A program made the position numbers and the translations under genes. From positions 3,347,501-3,411,500 of the forward strand of contig JADLSH010000145.1 in the NCBI GenBank assembly GCA_016169945.1: 64,000 nucleotides of DNA, given 5' to 3'. The notes under the pieces were generated by a model. That model worked only from the letters and a program-made list of their open reading frames with translations, ran no database searches and had not been told where the DNA came from. This document shows, piece after piece, positions 1 through 12,879 of this stretch. Each line of letters starts with the position of its first letter. Position 1 is the stretch's first letter. This DNA is from Trachythela sp. YZ-2020 (Eukaryota > Cnidaria > Anthozoa > Malacalcyonacea > Clavulariidae).

Positions 1-846
1 TCTGAGCCACTTGCTTACTTAATAAATTGTTCATTTTCAACAGGTATTGTACCTGATAAACTTAAAATAGCCAGAGTCATACCGGTGTATAAAAAAGGAT
101 TAAAATCTATTGTATCTAATTATCGCCCTATTTCTTTACTCTCAGTTTTCAATAAAATTCTTGAGAAATTAATGTACAATAGACTATTAACATATCTCGA
201 AAAACATCAAGCACTATTCTCAGGTAAATTTGGTTTTCGTGCTAAACATTCCACTTCTCATGCAATCCTGCTGATTACTGATAAAATCCAAAAAGCAATT
301 GAAAATAAGCTATACTCATGTGGTATTTTTCTTGATCTGAGTAAGGCTTTTGATACTGTTAACCATAACATCCTACTAAAGAAACTAGAAAATTATGGAA
401 TAAGGGGAGTGAAAAATGATTGGTTATTCTCTTATTTGCAGAATAGACAACAGTATGGTTCAATTGGTAATATAAACTCTGAGAAACAAATGATAACATG
501 CGGTGTTCCCCAAGGATCAGTTCTAGGACCACTGTTGTTCCTGCTTTATATTAATGATTTTAATAATTGTGCATGTGGAATTGATTTTCATTTATTTGCA
601 GATGATTCTAATTTACTTTGTACTCATAAAAATCTTGAAAGCTTAGAAAGAAATTTAAATGTACAATTGAACAAAGTGAATGAATGGTTATGTGCAAATA
701 AATTGTCTCTGAATATTGAAAAATCCAATTTCGTTCTTTTTCATCCACCCCAAAAAAAAGCAAATTTTTCAATGAACCTTAACATTTGTGGTAAAGAGAT
801 TAAACAAAAGAAAAGTATAAAATATTTAGGAGTTTTGATGAGCTAA
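1..846 (+). pseudogene. LINE reverse transcriptase fragment
   Basis: Frame 1 is open from base 1 to a stop at 844-846. Standard non-LTR RT blocks appear in order: SNYRPISLLS (about nt 115-145), FLDLSKAFDTVNH (about 328-366), GVPQGSVLGPLL (about 502-537) and the catalytic FADD box (595-606), followed by thumb-like sequence ending in KYLGVLMS. The usual continuation is lost here and resumes in another frame at about 888. An ATG- or GTG-based start would be meaningless because the N-terminus lies outside the window. RT would copy the element RNA at the target site; this copy cannot, because the polyprotein is broken. Confidence 0.88.
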
Positions 847-887
847 ACTTACTTAAATTTGTAGACATTGTTAATCTATATACTGCG

Positions 888-1151
888 ATGTTTATGCTTC
901 AGTACAGTAAAGACAACCTCCCACCTGACTTTGATGGGTTTTTTAGCCCAATTAATAGTAGGCATTTGCATGAAACACGTTTAGCATCTACTTTTAATTA
1001 CAATCTACCCTTAGTTCGGACAAACTATGGAGTATTTAATATCACTTTTTGCGGTCCTAAGATTTGGAATTCCTTAGATGAATCTTTCAAAGTATTAAGT
1101 AAATACTCCTTTAAAAAGAAATTCACAGAGCAACTGATTGGCTTGTATTAG
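888..1151 (+). pseudogene. LINE polyprotein C-terminal tail fragment
   Basis: The 87-residue open frame carries the sequence typical of the very end of this LINE class: an HETR block, a RTNYGVF block, a GPKIWNSL block and a final KKKFTEQL block. It follows the RT fragment after about 40 bp in a different frame, so a section of the connecting region (normally a few hundred bases) has been deleted. It is not an independent gene. Confidence 0.75.
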
Positions 1152-1790
1152 TGTATTAGTTAAAAATACATATTTTATTTTATATATTCAAACCTGTTAT
1201 AAATAATAATCAAAATAGTTTAAAATTTTATTGGTGTTGGCTTATGGCATTGTTGTTTGTAGTCTGTTCTAAATTGTTTTGTGTTTGACTTCTTTATTGT
1301 CTGTTTAGTGTCTGATACTCTGTATTTTATTACTGAATTTGAGCTGTCTTTTAACATTTTGTCATACTAATAATAATATATATATACATATATATCTACA
1401 TTGTTAAAGGTCATCTGACTCGTCTAGCCCATATGGTTATTTCAGATGGCCTTCACTCTTTCCTATGTAATAACTTGTATTTCTTTATTTTGACTTGTAA
1501 TGATTACTGAGTGATTAAACATTTGATTGATTGATTGATTGCAGTGTACAGGATGCCTCGTCCAACCTTCGATTTACAGTTTCGATATATTCATCAGTAA
1601 CCGCCCCTACATTCTCGTCGAGATCTCCCAACTCGCCCAGCAATCGTTTTAGTTCGTCAATAAAGACTCGAAGACCATGTTGATTTCTTTCTCGTGCGAC
1701 AAAACGCGCAATTTTCGAATACGTTTCTTATTTACAGTATAAATAGATTTGTCTTAAATTAACTGAAACTCTAACAACTCGCAATGCATT

Positions 1791-2056
1791 AACAAAGTGT
1801 GAATAAAATAAATTCACAAGGTGTGAATAAACTAATTCAAAATGTGAATAACTTATTCAAAGTGTGAATAAAATAAATTGACAAAGTGTGAATAAAATAA
1901 ATTGACAAAGTGTGAATAAAGTAATTCAAAGTGAATAAAATAAATTGACAAAGTGTAAATAAAATAAATTGACAAAGTGTGAATAAACTAATTCACAAGG
2001 TGTGAATAAACTAATTCAAAGTGTGAATAAATTAATTCACATCCGAATAAATTAAT
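1791..2056 (+). repeat. AT-rich minisatellite
   Basis: About a dozen imperfect units of roughly 20-25 bp are repeated head to tail. The core is GTGTGAATAAA, spaced by AATTGACAAA or CTAATTCACAAG variants. Units differ by small insertions and deletions. There is no coding potential. Confidence 0.85.
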
Positions 2057-2934
2057 TATTAGAATAATGAAATATATGGCGCGTCATATCATTCGTTTCA
2101 AAACCAAGTTTTCACTAAAAGGTTACCGCATATAATAAGTATCATGGGAGCAAAAAGACTCAGATTGCTGGTAATGATCTCCTTCTGTTGTTATATTGTT
2201 TTATTAGGAATATATTTTTAGGAATTATTATCCATCTCTCTCTTCTTTAATGGAAGCTCTATGTCTTACACAGTGTTGTTACAGTAATTTATAATTGGAA
2301 ATCGTCTGACGGACTGAGCCTGCACAACAGTAATAACATTTGCAAAGAGTGACCATTGTGTTGCTTGCCGGATAAAAAATATTTGCAACATGAACTTATT
2401 AAGCAGCAAAGAGCCCCAATTGGACCCACTGTATTATTTTACTCTCTTGAATGCCTAATTTTACAAATCAGATGAAGATTCTTGGTAACATGTTGGACTC
2501 TCCTCTTGACAAGTAAAGTTGACTAGCATAACACCGATCAAACAATCTGTCATTAAGCATAAACATTCTGCAATGGGTCATTCCAGAAAACATCCACACA
2601 TCTCCCACAGAGGAAATTGGAAGTTAACCCCCCTACTCCCTTCGGACGTCCTAGCATTCTACTAGTATTATCTAGCATTATCAGAAGTACATTTTGCCCC
2701 CCCACCTCCCCCCTCCAGGACGGCAGAAATTTTATCCATAAGGGAGTGTGAATCTTTTCCGGAATTATTCAATAACAAAATAATATTTTTTGCAACAATG
2801 GTGGTTCTTGTTTTATTCTATTTAGACCTGAAATTTGGTGACACTTTAATATTACAAGCATAAGAAGTCACAGTACACTTCATAGAAACTAACTATAAAA
2901 TCTTAAAGAAGGGAGGAATTCTGTGTTGCCACAT

Positions 2935-3370
2935 CAATTCTGGACAAACCCATTGGCCAGAAGCAGATTATTTTGTTTTGACTTTAAACATAGTAAAATA
3001 ATAAGACAGCACACTGTTGCCTGACCCATTAACTGGCAGTGCCCTACCGCTGACGAGTAAAATCGTCTTGCGTTAGACAGAGTAAAATACGAAAGTAAGG
3101 CGCATCTGGGCGCATTGCAAGCTAATGGGTTAACAAGAAACTCTGGGAGATAGTTTTGTTAACCCATTAACTGGCAGTACCCTACCACTGACGAGAAAAA
3201 TGGTCTGGCGTTAGACAGAGTAAAATACTAAAGTAGGGCGCATCTTGGCATATTGCAAGCTAATGGGTTAATCAAGTGATACAGACAGATAGTGTGGTAA
3301 CCTGATTAACTTACTCTTCCATTGGTCAGTATAATCATCTGGTTTAGATTTAGTAAAATAATAAGAGGGC
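2935..3370. repeat. Cluster of about four copies of a small MITE-like repeat
   Basis: Two clear copies (about 3024-3132 and 3158-3271) start with CCCATTAACTGGCAGT, contain a CTGACGAG...GTC hairpin and GCGTTAGACAGAGTAAAAT, and end in GCTAATGGGTTAA, so the ends are inverted (TTAACCCATTA/TAATGGGTTAA). Degenerate copies occur at about 2935-3003 and 3300-3370. A diverged copy in reverse orientation lies at about 60488-60598. The last copy runs up to the exon that begins at 3413. Confidence 0.75.
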
Positions 3371-3412
3371 ACATGGCGACTATGTCCTGTTTCTTTTATC
3401 GTCAACCAATAG

Positions 3413-3770
3413 TGGTGGTAATTATCCCATTATTAACACTAGTTATCCGACTGATAGTGATGGTGCTGTTGGCATTGGTCATGGCGCTCAGAATTCATCC
3501 ATATATAATCAGCAGCAGGCTGTGGGTAGTATGGCAGATATGTCAGGGTATGGTAACGCCATGAGTGCAATGTTTGGTGCTGCAGGTGTGAACCCAGGAA
3601 ATGTTCAGTCAGCATTGTATAGTACTTATGGTGCTGGTAATAGTGGTGGTGGTGACAGTAAAAATCAACTTGGAGTTTATAATAACCAATCGTCATCTGC
3701 TTGTGGTCCAGCAAGGAATACGTCAACTGGAAATGCTGCTGGTACCAATCAAGGCTACAAGCCATATTGA
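3413..3770 (+). CDS. Terminal exon of a Gly/Asn/Ser/Tyr-rich protein, hnRNP A/B/D-like tail
   Basis: A pyrimidine-rich stretch and AG at 3411-3412 give a plausible 3' splice site. The frame that follows (one base completing a codon, then GGNYPI...) is open to a stop at 3768-3770. The product is a 118-residue low-complexity segment rich in G, N, S, Q and Y that ends in NQGYKPY. Glycine/tyrosine-rich tails ending in YKPY or a close variant are typical of hnRNP A/B and D proteins, where they act as prion-like, self-associating and nuclear-import regions. An AATAAA lies at about 4076-4082. No RRM exon is visible upstream in the window (that space is repeats), so this could be the last exon of a gene starting outside, or a stranded fragment. 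Confidence 0.45.
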
Positions 3771-3904
3771 AAGAAGGTAAGAGATCTATTCTTCAGCCAA
3801 CTTCAATCAATATTTTTCTAGTGTCAAAATATAATTTTACCAGTTTTCAATTTCACGTTTTCTGTAATTTTATTAAACACAACTTTAAACTGTACGTACT
3901 GTGA

Positions 3905-6900
3905 AAATGAAAATGAAAATTATGAAAACAATCCTGAAAATTTTTTGAGAAAGTCAGAGTTAATATACCTTATTTGGGACATATAAAAGAAATCATCTTT
4001 GATCCAGATCCCTAACCGGATTTGAGAGCTGCAAGAAAGAATACAAATATCTTTTGTATTGTGTTATGCTCATGAAATAAAGTGTAGTGTATTGTATTGT
4101 TATTGGTACCTAAATAACATAATTTTTTACGATTTACATGAAAATATTTTCACACTTAGGTGTCAACTAGTTGAAATCGTTACTATAATTATAAACTGAC
4201 CTGGTTTTGGTCGGAATTAAATAAACTTCAGGTACTGTAGTTCTAACCAAAGCCAAGGAAGTTTGTTGTGGACTACTACAGTATGTGATGTTGAACCCCA
4301 TGCTTATTATTATGTGTAACTCTATTTAGATTGAGGAACAGAGTTAGCAATGTGAAGTACGATAGAATACAGCACACATCAGGCAGGTAGACACAGAGAT
4401 GACAACGGACTGGTATTTTTAGACAGTTGTATTAATTTGTATTCATTAGATTATTGTAGTCATTACATTTGTGTGTAATTTTAGGATAGACTGTAATCAA
4501 AATGCTGTCATTTCAGTGAAAGGGTGCTTGGGTAGATTTGTAAATCTACTTTGGTTCAGTTTGTGTAAACACAATGGTATCGTATATGTTTGCACGTACC
4601 ATCGGCATTTCTATTAGTATAAACAACTTGGTATGTATGTAGGGCGACATGATTATTTGGGACAATATTCATGCGTTCGCATTATCGAAATCTGTTATGC
4701 AAACTCGTCATACTCCTTTTAAAAAATATAGTTAGTGTTTGAGCAAAAATCGTCCGATTTTTATGCCAAAATTGGTTTTAGACGCGCAGAGGATGACTAA
4801 AATTTGCCATGACAAATCATATTTCAAGTGTTGGGACAATAATAAAGCTTAAAAACTTGAATATATAATGTATAAATGGTATAATATCTTTAATATTAAT
4901 GAAAGAGCAACATACCAAAAGATGAATAAAATCACCGCAGATTGCGGCAATGCGAACGTATTAATATTGTGCCGAACAAACAAGTCGATCCTATAGTCTC
5001 GTTTTGATGTTTACGCTAATGGAAGTACCGCTGGTACAGTACATTGGGATATTGTAGTTAAATGAACTGATACTCCATAGTTTCCATATATCTTTCTCGT
5101 ATATAATGAATTTTTGTAGAAGTTTCGCATGATAAAAAGGTTTAAGCACTTTTTGCTGTAATTGTTGTATTAATTCCCAAATATAGTCTCTACTGACTTG
5201 TTGTTTTATTAATCACTGAAGACATGTGTCGTTTGACATCATGTTGTAGTGAAGTATTTTAAAATGTGTGTATGTTTAACAGTAGTTGTGTTGATCACAA
5301 CCAGATCATAGCCAGTGTTTAGCATATAAAATGCAACCAGTTTCATTATCTTAAATTAATCAATGTGTAACTTTAAAATCGAATAAATACAGTAGTTTCT
5401 TGGGAAATGATTGTCTTTCTCAGCGTGCCGACTGAAACGCGTTCTGATTGCTCTCGTAATGGAATCTACAAGACGGCAACGATTTAAAATTAACGCGGTT
5501 TCTCGAATATTTGCCTCGAATAAACACTTTGTGGAACATACGGTTTTGGACATGCCATGAAAGTTGAACTCCATTCATCCTTCTTGGAGTGTACGTCCGA
5601 TTTTAAAGGATTTTTCTGAAATATGAACACCATAAAACTGAAAATCTCAGCTTCAACGTGCTTTGTCTTTATTTTCAGTATTTTATGGGTTACGGACGAT
5701 TCTTTTTAAAAAGTTGGAAATATGTTACAACCCTCAAAGATTTTGCTATACTAAACGAACGGCGAAATATATAGAAAAATTCGAACAAGGCGTGAATGTA
5801 CCGCGATTTTAAATTTTCCAAAATAATTCATATTGAATATTCTATTTGTTGTCAAATTCACAACGGCTTTCTGATATTCTGCATGTAGTTATCAACATTC
5901 AGTGAAAAATTTGATAAAAATCGAACTAATATTAAGCGCGCAGCAACGATTCTCTTAAGAGAGGCGCATAGGGTGTTGTCGTATAACCTTAAGAGCATTA
6001 GAATCAGTTTAATACCGCGATACAAACAGTGAAGCAATAGTCTATTAATTTTTAGTGCGAAGTTTCGTGGAAGGGGAAAAATTCAAACGAGTAAGTTATA
6101 CTTATAGTGTTAATATTCCAGCCCAGGGATGCTCACGATGATAAGCAATTAAGATTTGGTGAAATTTTGGGTCTTTTAAAATTACTCTTCCAACATGGCA
6201 TATCAATTGTTATAGAAATTTTACAACATATAATCGTTATAGGATAGTATGGTAAAGGCCATAGGAAAAGTGAATTATTATTGACTAGATAGTACTTCTA
6301 ATTGAATCAATTGTTTTGAAAAGAGGTACGGTATATTGACTTTAAAATATAGGCAGCGCTATACTGAAAAAAAGGCAATTACTGCTTACGGTTTTCTAAT
6401 TCTGCCAATGCCTACTATTTGGTATGTATGTTCTCACTTAATACATTTAACATTTAGTCTTTCATGGTCATTCTGCCATTCCCATGCAACGTGTCAAAAT
6501 AGCACTGGTTCCTACTCATGTGATCTGACCTTATTCCAAATGGAAATAACTTCCACTGGTTAGTTTATCAATGATTTGGCATTTACAAATTATTTCATCT
6601 GTTTTTTGTGGAAAAAACACCATGTTTATTCTATTTTGCATAATATATGAAATATAAAATAAAGATTTGACTGTACACCAAACACAAGCCGACGCCATAC
6701 CCATTGCATGAACTCGAAAATGGTTCTTATAGTTTTACTGTCATTAACACCATGGCATTTAACGGCTGCAACCAATTTTACATTAAAATACCACGCTTAT
6801 TTTTAGCAAAGCTCTTTGCATTTTGGCCCAGATCATCATCTGAGCAAATAACATTTGTAATAACAAGTTTCCTTTTCATTTGTTAAGCGCTCGATGCAGA

Positions 6901-9204
6901 CTCGTTGGATTTTTAATCTTCACCGGACAGCAACATGCGCTTCATCATTGGAACCTTGGTGGCAGCGGTGGTAATCTTGGTAATTTTGATGATGCCGTGT
7001 ATCTTTATTGAAATTAACTGATAGAAAGAAAAGGTGAAAAGAGGTATGGTAGGGTACCCTTGTAGAACACTTAGTCAACTTGTTTTGGCTTAAAAATCTT
7101 GCCCCTAAATTGTTAGTTTCCAAGCCGGGTGCCAGGGATGTGTTTATAGCATGCAAGCAGTGGCAGTGGCGGACACTTTGCGAAATATTGGGGTGCGAAT
7201 TTAGGTTGCCAATTAGGTTCCCTCTTGCTGCTTCAACTTTCATACTTGAAACTTTATGGTTTAAATTTAATGTCATGTGCGTACATAGAAGAATATCAGG
7301 CTTTTTAAAATCGCCTATTACATTTTCGTTACCTAGCTAATCAGCTGTCTTTCAGAGACTGCATTGAAAATATCCCAGCACTAGTGTCCGCCATTACGCG
7401 CTAGTTGACAGAAAATGATGGTATTGGCAAGTCACAACTACGTTGTAGGTTAATTGCAAGTTACTTAACTTTTTGCATGGAATTATTTTAATCTGGTTTG
7501 CTTCATAATAACTCTATACAGGTTATTTTTCAAATGGCATACCAAAAATATTGTCGCGACTTACCGTAATTCAAATTGCCAGGATCGATAATTTTTGGAC
7601 CGTCAAAATTCATCGGAAAAAATACTGAAGTTTACGTTGGAGAAATAGTGCCGGTAGTTTATAATTTAACTTTCCAGGACGCAAAACTTCCATGGGTAAG
7701 GTATAAATTACGTCCTTTATTGGTCCACATATTGGCCTTTATTTTCGTTTTTGTTGAAAACTTTTTGAAGTTGTCGGCTGCTTCTCCTGCCTTTAAATCA
7801 TCATTTCACATTTTCAGCATGGATTTTGAAATCCTTGGTCAATTAAGGACCACATTTTCTGTTACCTAGTTGTTTTGTTTCCACGTTCCATATAGGTATT
7901 TTTGGCTGCTAAGGTCAGCAATAATGTAAACAACGTATGCTTCGATCGTTCTAAAAAAATTTACAGATGGTGTAACACTTTCCAATTTGTATCTTAATCT
8001 GACTTCTCTTTAATGTTATCTCTTTGTGAGCGTAAAATATATAATCTGACATGCGTTTTCTAATATTGTCTAAATAGATATTAATCGTCATTTCACAATC
8101 TTTATTCCTGTCACTTTGCTTCAAAAATTGACGTCAATAATTTGGTTTATGTTCCTTATTTACTGACACAGTCTAATTTTCGTACCCGCATGGAACACAA
8201 TGGTTCGACAATGTTCATCCTTTCCACACCAATCTTGTTCAAAGCGATTTGTGTTTGAGGTCATCGAAATGCTCATTGAATTCATAACAGGATCTTGTAG
8301 TATAGAATCGTTTTTCGTGGCTTCCACTTTTGTTCATTGTCCATTCATTTTGTTCTATGTCTAAAATGCCTTAAATACTTTGATAATAATTAATCGTCAG
8401 CCTTATCCGCTATATTGCTTTCAGGATTTCATTTTCGGCCGTCGTCTTGCTTTTGTTTTCAACGAGGTGTCGAGACTGTTCACTTCCATACGGAAATCTT
8501 AGTAGATAGTCGTGGTGCATGTCGGCCGATATTACAGTATGTGCTGTGTGCCTCATTGTCGTCGGTGTTATTTTCATAAAAGTATCAGTTGGTCGGTGGT
8601 GGTGGACCTTTTTCTTCTTGAGGTGGGTGAGGTTTGACTCCTAGGGAGTGACTCACATTTCTGTAGACGTCAACCATGTCGACCACGTTGCCACACGGTT
8701 GTTGCAATCACGGATAGGAAAGTCACTATGGGGGAGGCCACGACTGATGTAGTTCAATAAGGTTCGGACGCCATAACCTGTAAAACGATGGAGAAATCGA
8801 ATTCGCCGAGGAAACTCGAAAATTGAGATGAAAAAGTAGTGTTCTGATTTCTGCAGCGAATCTTAAAAGTTTATCTTTCACTTCCGCAAACAAACAATTA
8901 AGGAAGCTTTTTGCATGGTAGTCAATTCAATAGCGTTCAATAATTCCCTGGAGCCATTATTGTGTGCCAGAAAATGTTTACTGTAATCTCGTTGCAACAC
9001 ATGCCTGAACAAAAACTTATTACGGGTCATTCCACTTAATGATTCGATTTGATTTTGGTAAACATATGATGCTCAAAATGTTAAAAAGGTCAAATGAGTT
9101 TATTTACAAGGATGTTCATCAATTTCCCCTTTCCGCAAATACATATTTTCCTATATCTTCAACTTCACGTTTCCGTATACATGACCAACACATTCTTTTT
9201 TTTC
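3905..9204. other. Long stretch with no recognised gene
   Basis: AT-rich sequence after the AATAAA near 4077. Several short open frames exist on both strands, but none shows a domain, convincing splice sites or a start in good context. I found no RNA gene or clear transposon end. An undetected intron or untranslated sequence is possible. Confidence 0.5.
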
Positions 9205-9212
9205 AACATGAA

Positions 9213-9530
9213 CACCATCATAAAAATTTATACTATATGTAATATATACAAACCGCACAAGAGGTCTTTATCAGATTTAAAACATCGAGGCGCAGCCGAG
9301 TGTTTTAGATCTGATAAAGGCCGAACTGTAAGGTTTGTATATGACTTCTAAAATGACTCGTTTTGTACGCTCACTGGCGTTGGAATTTTGAACATTGATG
9401 TTATCTACGCTGTAAAAATTGAAGGAGAAAATTTGAGCAAGTCTATATCAAATATATAGATCCGCTACGGGTCATGAGTTTCCTTTGTATTTTGCCTATG
9501 AATAATTAATGAATTTTAGAAATATATATA
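9213..9530 (+). mobile_element. Hairpin MITE, copy 1 (inverted copy at 44282-44580)
   Basis: About 315 bp. The 9241-9345 part folds back on itself: the ATACAAACC...GGTCTTTATCAGAT arm is matched by ATCTGATAAAGG...GGTTTGTAT, with GAGGCGCAGCCGAG at the tip. The rest, through GATCCGCTACGGGTCATGAG to about 9530, is a unique-looking tail. The whole unit recurs in reverse orientation at 44282-44580 with few differences, so it is a dispersed element. No transposase is encoded. Confidence 0.8.
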
Positions 9531-9536
9531 CAACTT

Positions 9537-10113
9537 CTATAGATGCCTTGCTATCACTATCATCTTTATACATTCCATAGCGTCTAACTTTGCAGCCTTC
9601 AACAATACAAAATAGCAAGCCCTGCATGCTTGTATGTAGGTTTGGCAGGAGATGACATTTTCAACCAACTCAACAGCTATTTTACCACTAAACCGTTTCT
9701 TAAAGCCATCGTCCTCCATGTGTCTTGTCTCTTCTAACGGGGACGTTGGCATGGGTTGCATGATGGCCTATAGATACAGCTCATTGGCATCGTAGCGAAC
9801 CACTTTCCTGCACTTTTTTCTCGTTTATCCACGTATCGTTTTTTCAATAGCTTGGCGAAAAAGGCACGACATCAGGATTATTGTACCATACGAGAAAATC
9901 GCGAAACATTGTCATATTCTCGTCCCAGTCGCGCTGACAATACTTGTATTGTTCGTAAGTGATGTCCGAGTTCCACATTGTGGAGTGAAATGCTTCGCGA
10001 GGTGGTGAGCTCTGAAAGTTCAACTTGTCTATAAAGTCTATCCACTCGTACGGGAAGTAACCTTTCGCCTGCGAACACTCGTAACCTTCAAGAAACTGTT
10101 CGATGGACGTCAA
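9537..10113 (-). pseudogene. Broken mobile-element DNA polymerase B fragment
   Basis: Two minus-strand open pieces (10113-9844 and 9761-9537) resemble the family-B, protein-primed polymerases of Polinton/Maverick-type and related elements. The first carries KGYFPYEW, CQRDW and DFLVWYNNPDVVPF blocks typical just before motif A. Between them a YDANELYL motif-A-like block is followed by an in-frame TAG at a position where these proteins usually have Trp, then MQPMPT. The frame also breaks after about 9844. It is a relic without an active polymerase. The exact element type cannot be fixed from such a short piece. Confidence 0.6.
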
Positions 10114-10149
10114 GCTGTTAATTCAATTATTTTATCTCGGATTGGGAAC

Positions 10150-10999
10150 TTTGTCATGCTGGTACCCCACAGGGAACGAAACTTGGACCCATTCTGTTTG
10201 CTATAATGATTAATGACCTCGCAGTTAAATCTCCTCTTACAGCAGACCATTGGAAGTTTGTTGATGATGTGACATTGTCAGAGGTAGTTAAGATCGAATC
10301 AACTTCCGTCTTACAAACTGACCCAGATACCATTTCCGCATGGTCAAAAGATAACAACATGAACCTCAACCCTAAGAAATGTAAAGAGATGCTGGTTTGC
10401 CCACTAAAGCGTACGCCTGACCTGGTACCTCTACTGCTTAACGGAGTTCCTTTAGAGAAAGTGGCATCTCATAAAGTATTGGGCATGACCATAATGGATA
10501 ACTTAAAGTGGAACAAGAACATTGACGAAATAATTAGTAAAGCATCAAAACGTCTACATATAATTAGAGTGCTTAAAAAGGCTAGTGTGCCAAGCAATGA
10601 CCTGACATGTATTTATTCTTCACTTGTACGGTCTACTTTGGAATATTGCTGTGTTTTGTGGTCCAACAGCATCCCTGAATACCTCAGTGAAAAAATAGAA
10701 ATGATACAAAAACGAGCGTTGCGTATAATATTTCCTGGTTATCACTACAGCGAAGCGTTGATAGCGGCTAACTTCAGCCGATTAGATAAAGACGTCTCGA
10801 GATTTGTCAGAAAGTTTTAACAAAAATTGGTGAACCGGATTCGCGGCTTCATTATCTACTACCGCCCACTCGTAGACAATGTGTCACAGTAAACCTTCGA
10901 AACAGTTCTAATCTCTCTCTGCCAAAATGCCGCACAGACAGATACAAAAAGAGCTTCTTTCCTGCAATGGCGTATATGTTGTGTGAGAACGACTATACA
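10150..10999 (+). pseudogene. LINE reverse transcriptase 3' fragment (second family)
   Basis: From about 10156 the frame reads GTPQGTKLGPILFAIMINDL, then the FVDD catalytic box (10257-10268), then a thumb/C-terminal region (LGMTIMDNLKWN, LEYCCVLWS, IQKRALRIIFPG) up to a stop at 10820. After a frame change the usual tail continues as LLPPTRRQC...KSFFP to about 10999. The 5' part of the element is missing and it abuts the polymerase B relic. Motif style differs from the 1-1541 LINE (FVDD versus FADD, different tail), so this is a separate family. Confidence 0.8.
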
Positions 11000-11593
11000 T
11001 AGTTAATAAACTATCTTAATTAATTGACTATTTTATCGTAACTTCAATAGTTTTAGCAATATTATGTCAATGTAAGACAGTTTTTTTTACTATTCTTAAA
11101 TTTTTAGCGTATTTGTAATTCCTAGTTTTGTAAACATATTAAAATTCACTTATGTGTTCGAAAATATGTATTATCAAATACCATAATAATAATAATAATA
11201 ATAAAGTAACTGAAACCAGGAGCCAAGTAGTTTGTAATATTGCAAAACTTTAAGTGTTCAGTTTTGGACACATATGATTGTTGTTTCCTCTGTAAAAATC
11301 CATTTTCTAAAAAAATATATATAAATGTTGCCTGACTTGTAAAAAAGCTTCCCAAAACGAAAGAAAACATTGGTTGACCTTATTTAAAGCTTGAAAAATT
11401 AAGGCCACCGATTATCGTAATAATGAGAGTATAGTATTGTTAAGATGTATTTTATTTAAGCACAAGATACGGAACCGTTTACAACAAATTATAAGTTTTG
11501 TTATATTGAATGTTCAAATTGCTCTTATTTATCAGCCTTCTCTTCTTCAATCGTTCGGTTTTCGTCGGTCTTGTCTTGTCTTGAGCTTCAGCC
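11000..11593. other. Non-coding stretch
   Basis: AT-rich sequence with a short ATA/ATT trinucleotide run near 11185-11205. No gene or element ends recognised. Confidence 0.4.
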
Positions 11594-11798
11594 TTCACTC
11601 TTCATTCAGTTACTGAGCATCCACATCATCCACTCTTTGGGTTACTATTCATCCACTTTCATTCGGTTACTATGGGTCCACTTCATCCACTCTTCATTCG
11701 GTTACTACGCATCCATTTCATCCACTCTTCATTTGGTTACCATGTGTCCAATTTCATTCACTTTTCTTTCGGTTACTATGCGTCCACTGCCTGGAGTT
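11594..11798 (+). repeat. Tandem repeat, units of about 35-40 bp
   Basis: Five to six imperfect units contain CACTCTTCATTCGGTTACTA followed by a variable GCATCCAC/TTCATC part. The short open frame across it (11571-11801) only reflects the repeat. Confidence 0.8.
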
Positions 11799-12879
11799 TA
11801 GCTGGGCTCTTCTTTTAACACTAACATTTTAGGGGATATAATGAGAAACGACGAATGAAATACGAAAAATCTCAAAACTTCGTGCCGCGTAAGCGACAGC
11901 GAACGACAGCGCTAAGCCATCTATGACTAATGAAAGCATTCTTGATGCCATGCCAACCACTATGAAACGGCAAGGAAGGTCAATTCTTAATATTCCGAAT
12001 ATATATCGAATTGATTTCATGGGATTGCTCTGGTAAAACTACATTGGAAGGAAAAGTTACACCTGATTCCAACATACGGGATTTAATATGCGATGCTGTC
12101 CGTGGGCGGAAAAAAATTACACCCCCCCTCCCCCCGTGTGATGCAAAGGAGTTCTTTTAAAGTACTTTACAAAATCAATATGCCACGTGATTTTGTACGA
12201 AATCAAATTAAATCGCAGGGAAGAATTGGAACGATCAATGAATAACACTAACGAAAGTTCATTTAATTTATATTTAAACCCAACACCAATTGAACAAACA
12301 TCTCCCAAATATATAACTAAACCCTCCAAAAACAAAAATGCATTACGTTGGCTACTTTATTAACTACTGTAATGTTTATATAATTATGTCTATATCCTAC
12401 AACATTCTTAACATAGTAAATAAGAACCAAACTTTTTTGTCAATAAAGAAAACTAAAAACTCTAAACTGCTGTTTGTATGAATAGCACAACTTCGTCTGT
12501 GCTTTCCTCAGAGGATGGCGAATTTGACATGCACTCATCTGCAATGCCAGTCAGCGACCCCAAAGCGATAAGCTCAGCTTGCGATGTGCTTACCGCAGGC
12601 AAAGAGCTCTGTTTCAAATTTAAATTTTGCCGATATATGCAATAAAAACTGAGCCTCCACATAATAAAACAAACAACTAAACGTGACGATTAAAATATAA
12701 GATCTACTAAAATCCCTTTTTTGATTTTTCGCTGCTGTGAATGCCATTGCTGTGTTTAATATTGTTCTGCAGAGCGTACTTGAGTTCTTAAATTTCCAGA
12801 TGCTTGAGAACAGCGATGACAATGTAGTTTCTTTCATGGAATTGTTTGATGGCGGTAGGTATTTAGATGTACATGTAAA

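Larger units (their letters stand above)
1..1541 (+). mobile_element. Non-LTR retrotransposon (LINE), 5'-truncated by the window edge
   Basis: The stretch reads as the 3' half of a LINE: reverse transcriptase, then the C-terminal tail of the same polyprotein, then an AT-rich 3' region ending in short TTGA/ATTG repeats near 1523-1541, a usual end for CR1/L2/jockey-like elements. The reading frame is open from base 1, so the element begins outside the window. The RT and tail pieces are separated by a deletion or frame break near 846-888, so the copy is dead. The clade (CR1/L2/jockey-like) is a guess from the style of the motifs. Confidence 0.85.

Noticed and set aside
1791..2056. CRISPR-like array
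   Set aside because: Units are degenerate tandem repeats without unique spacers, in an animal genome.
5356..5574. 72-residue minus-strand frame
   Set aside because: No domain, no supporting signals; could be chance in a long non-coding stretch.
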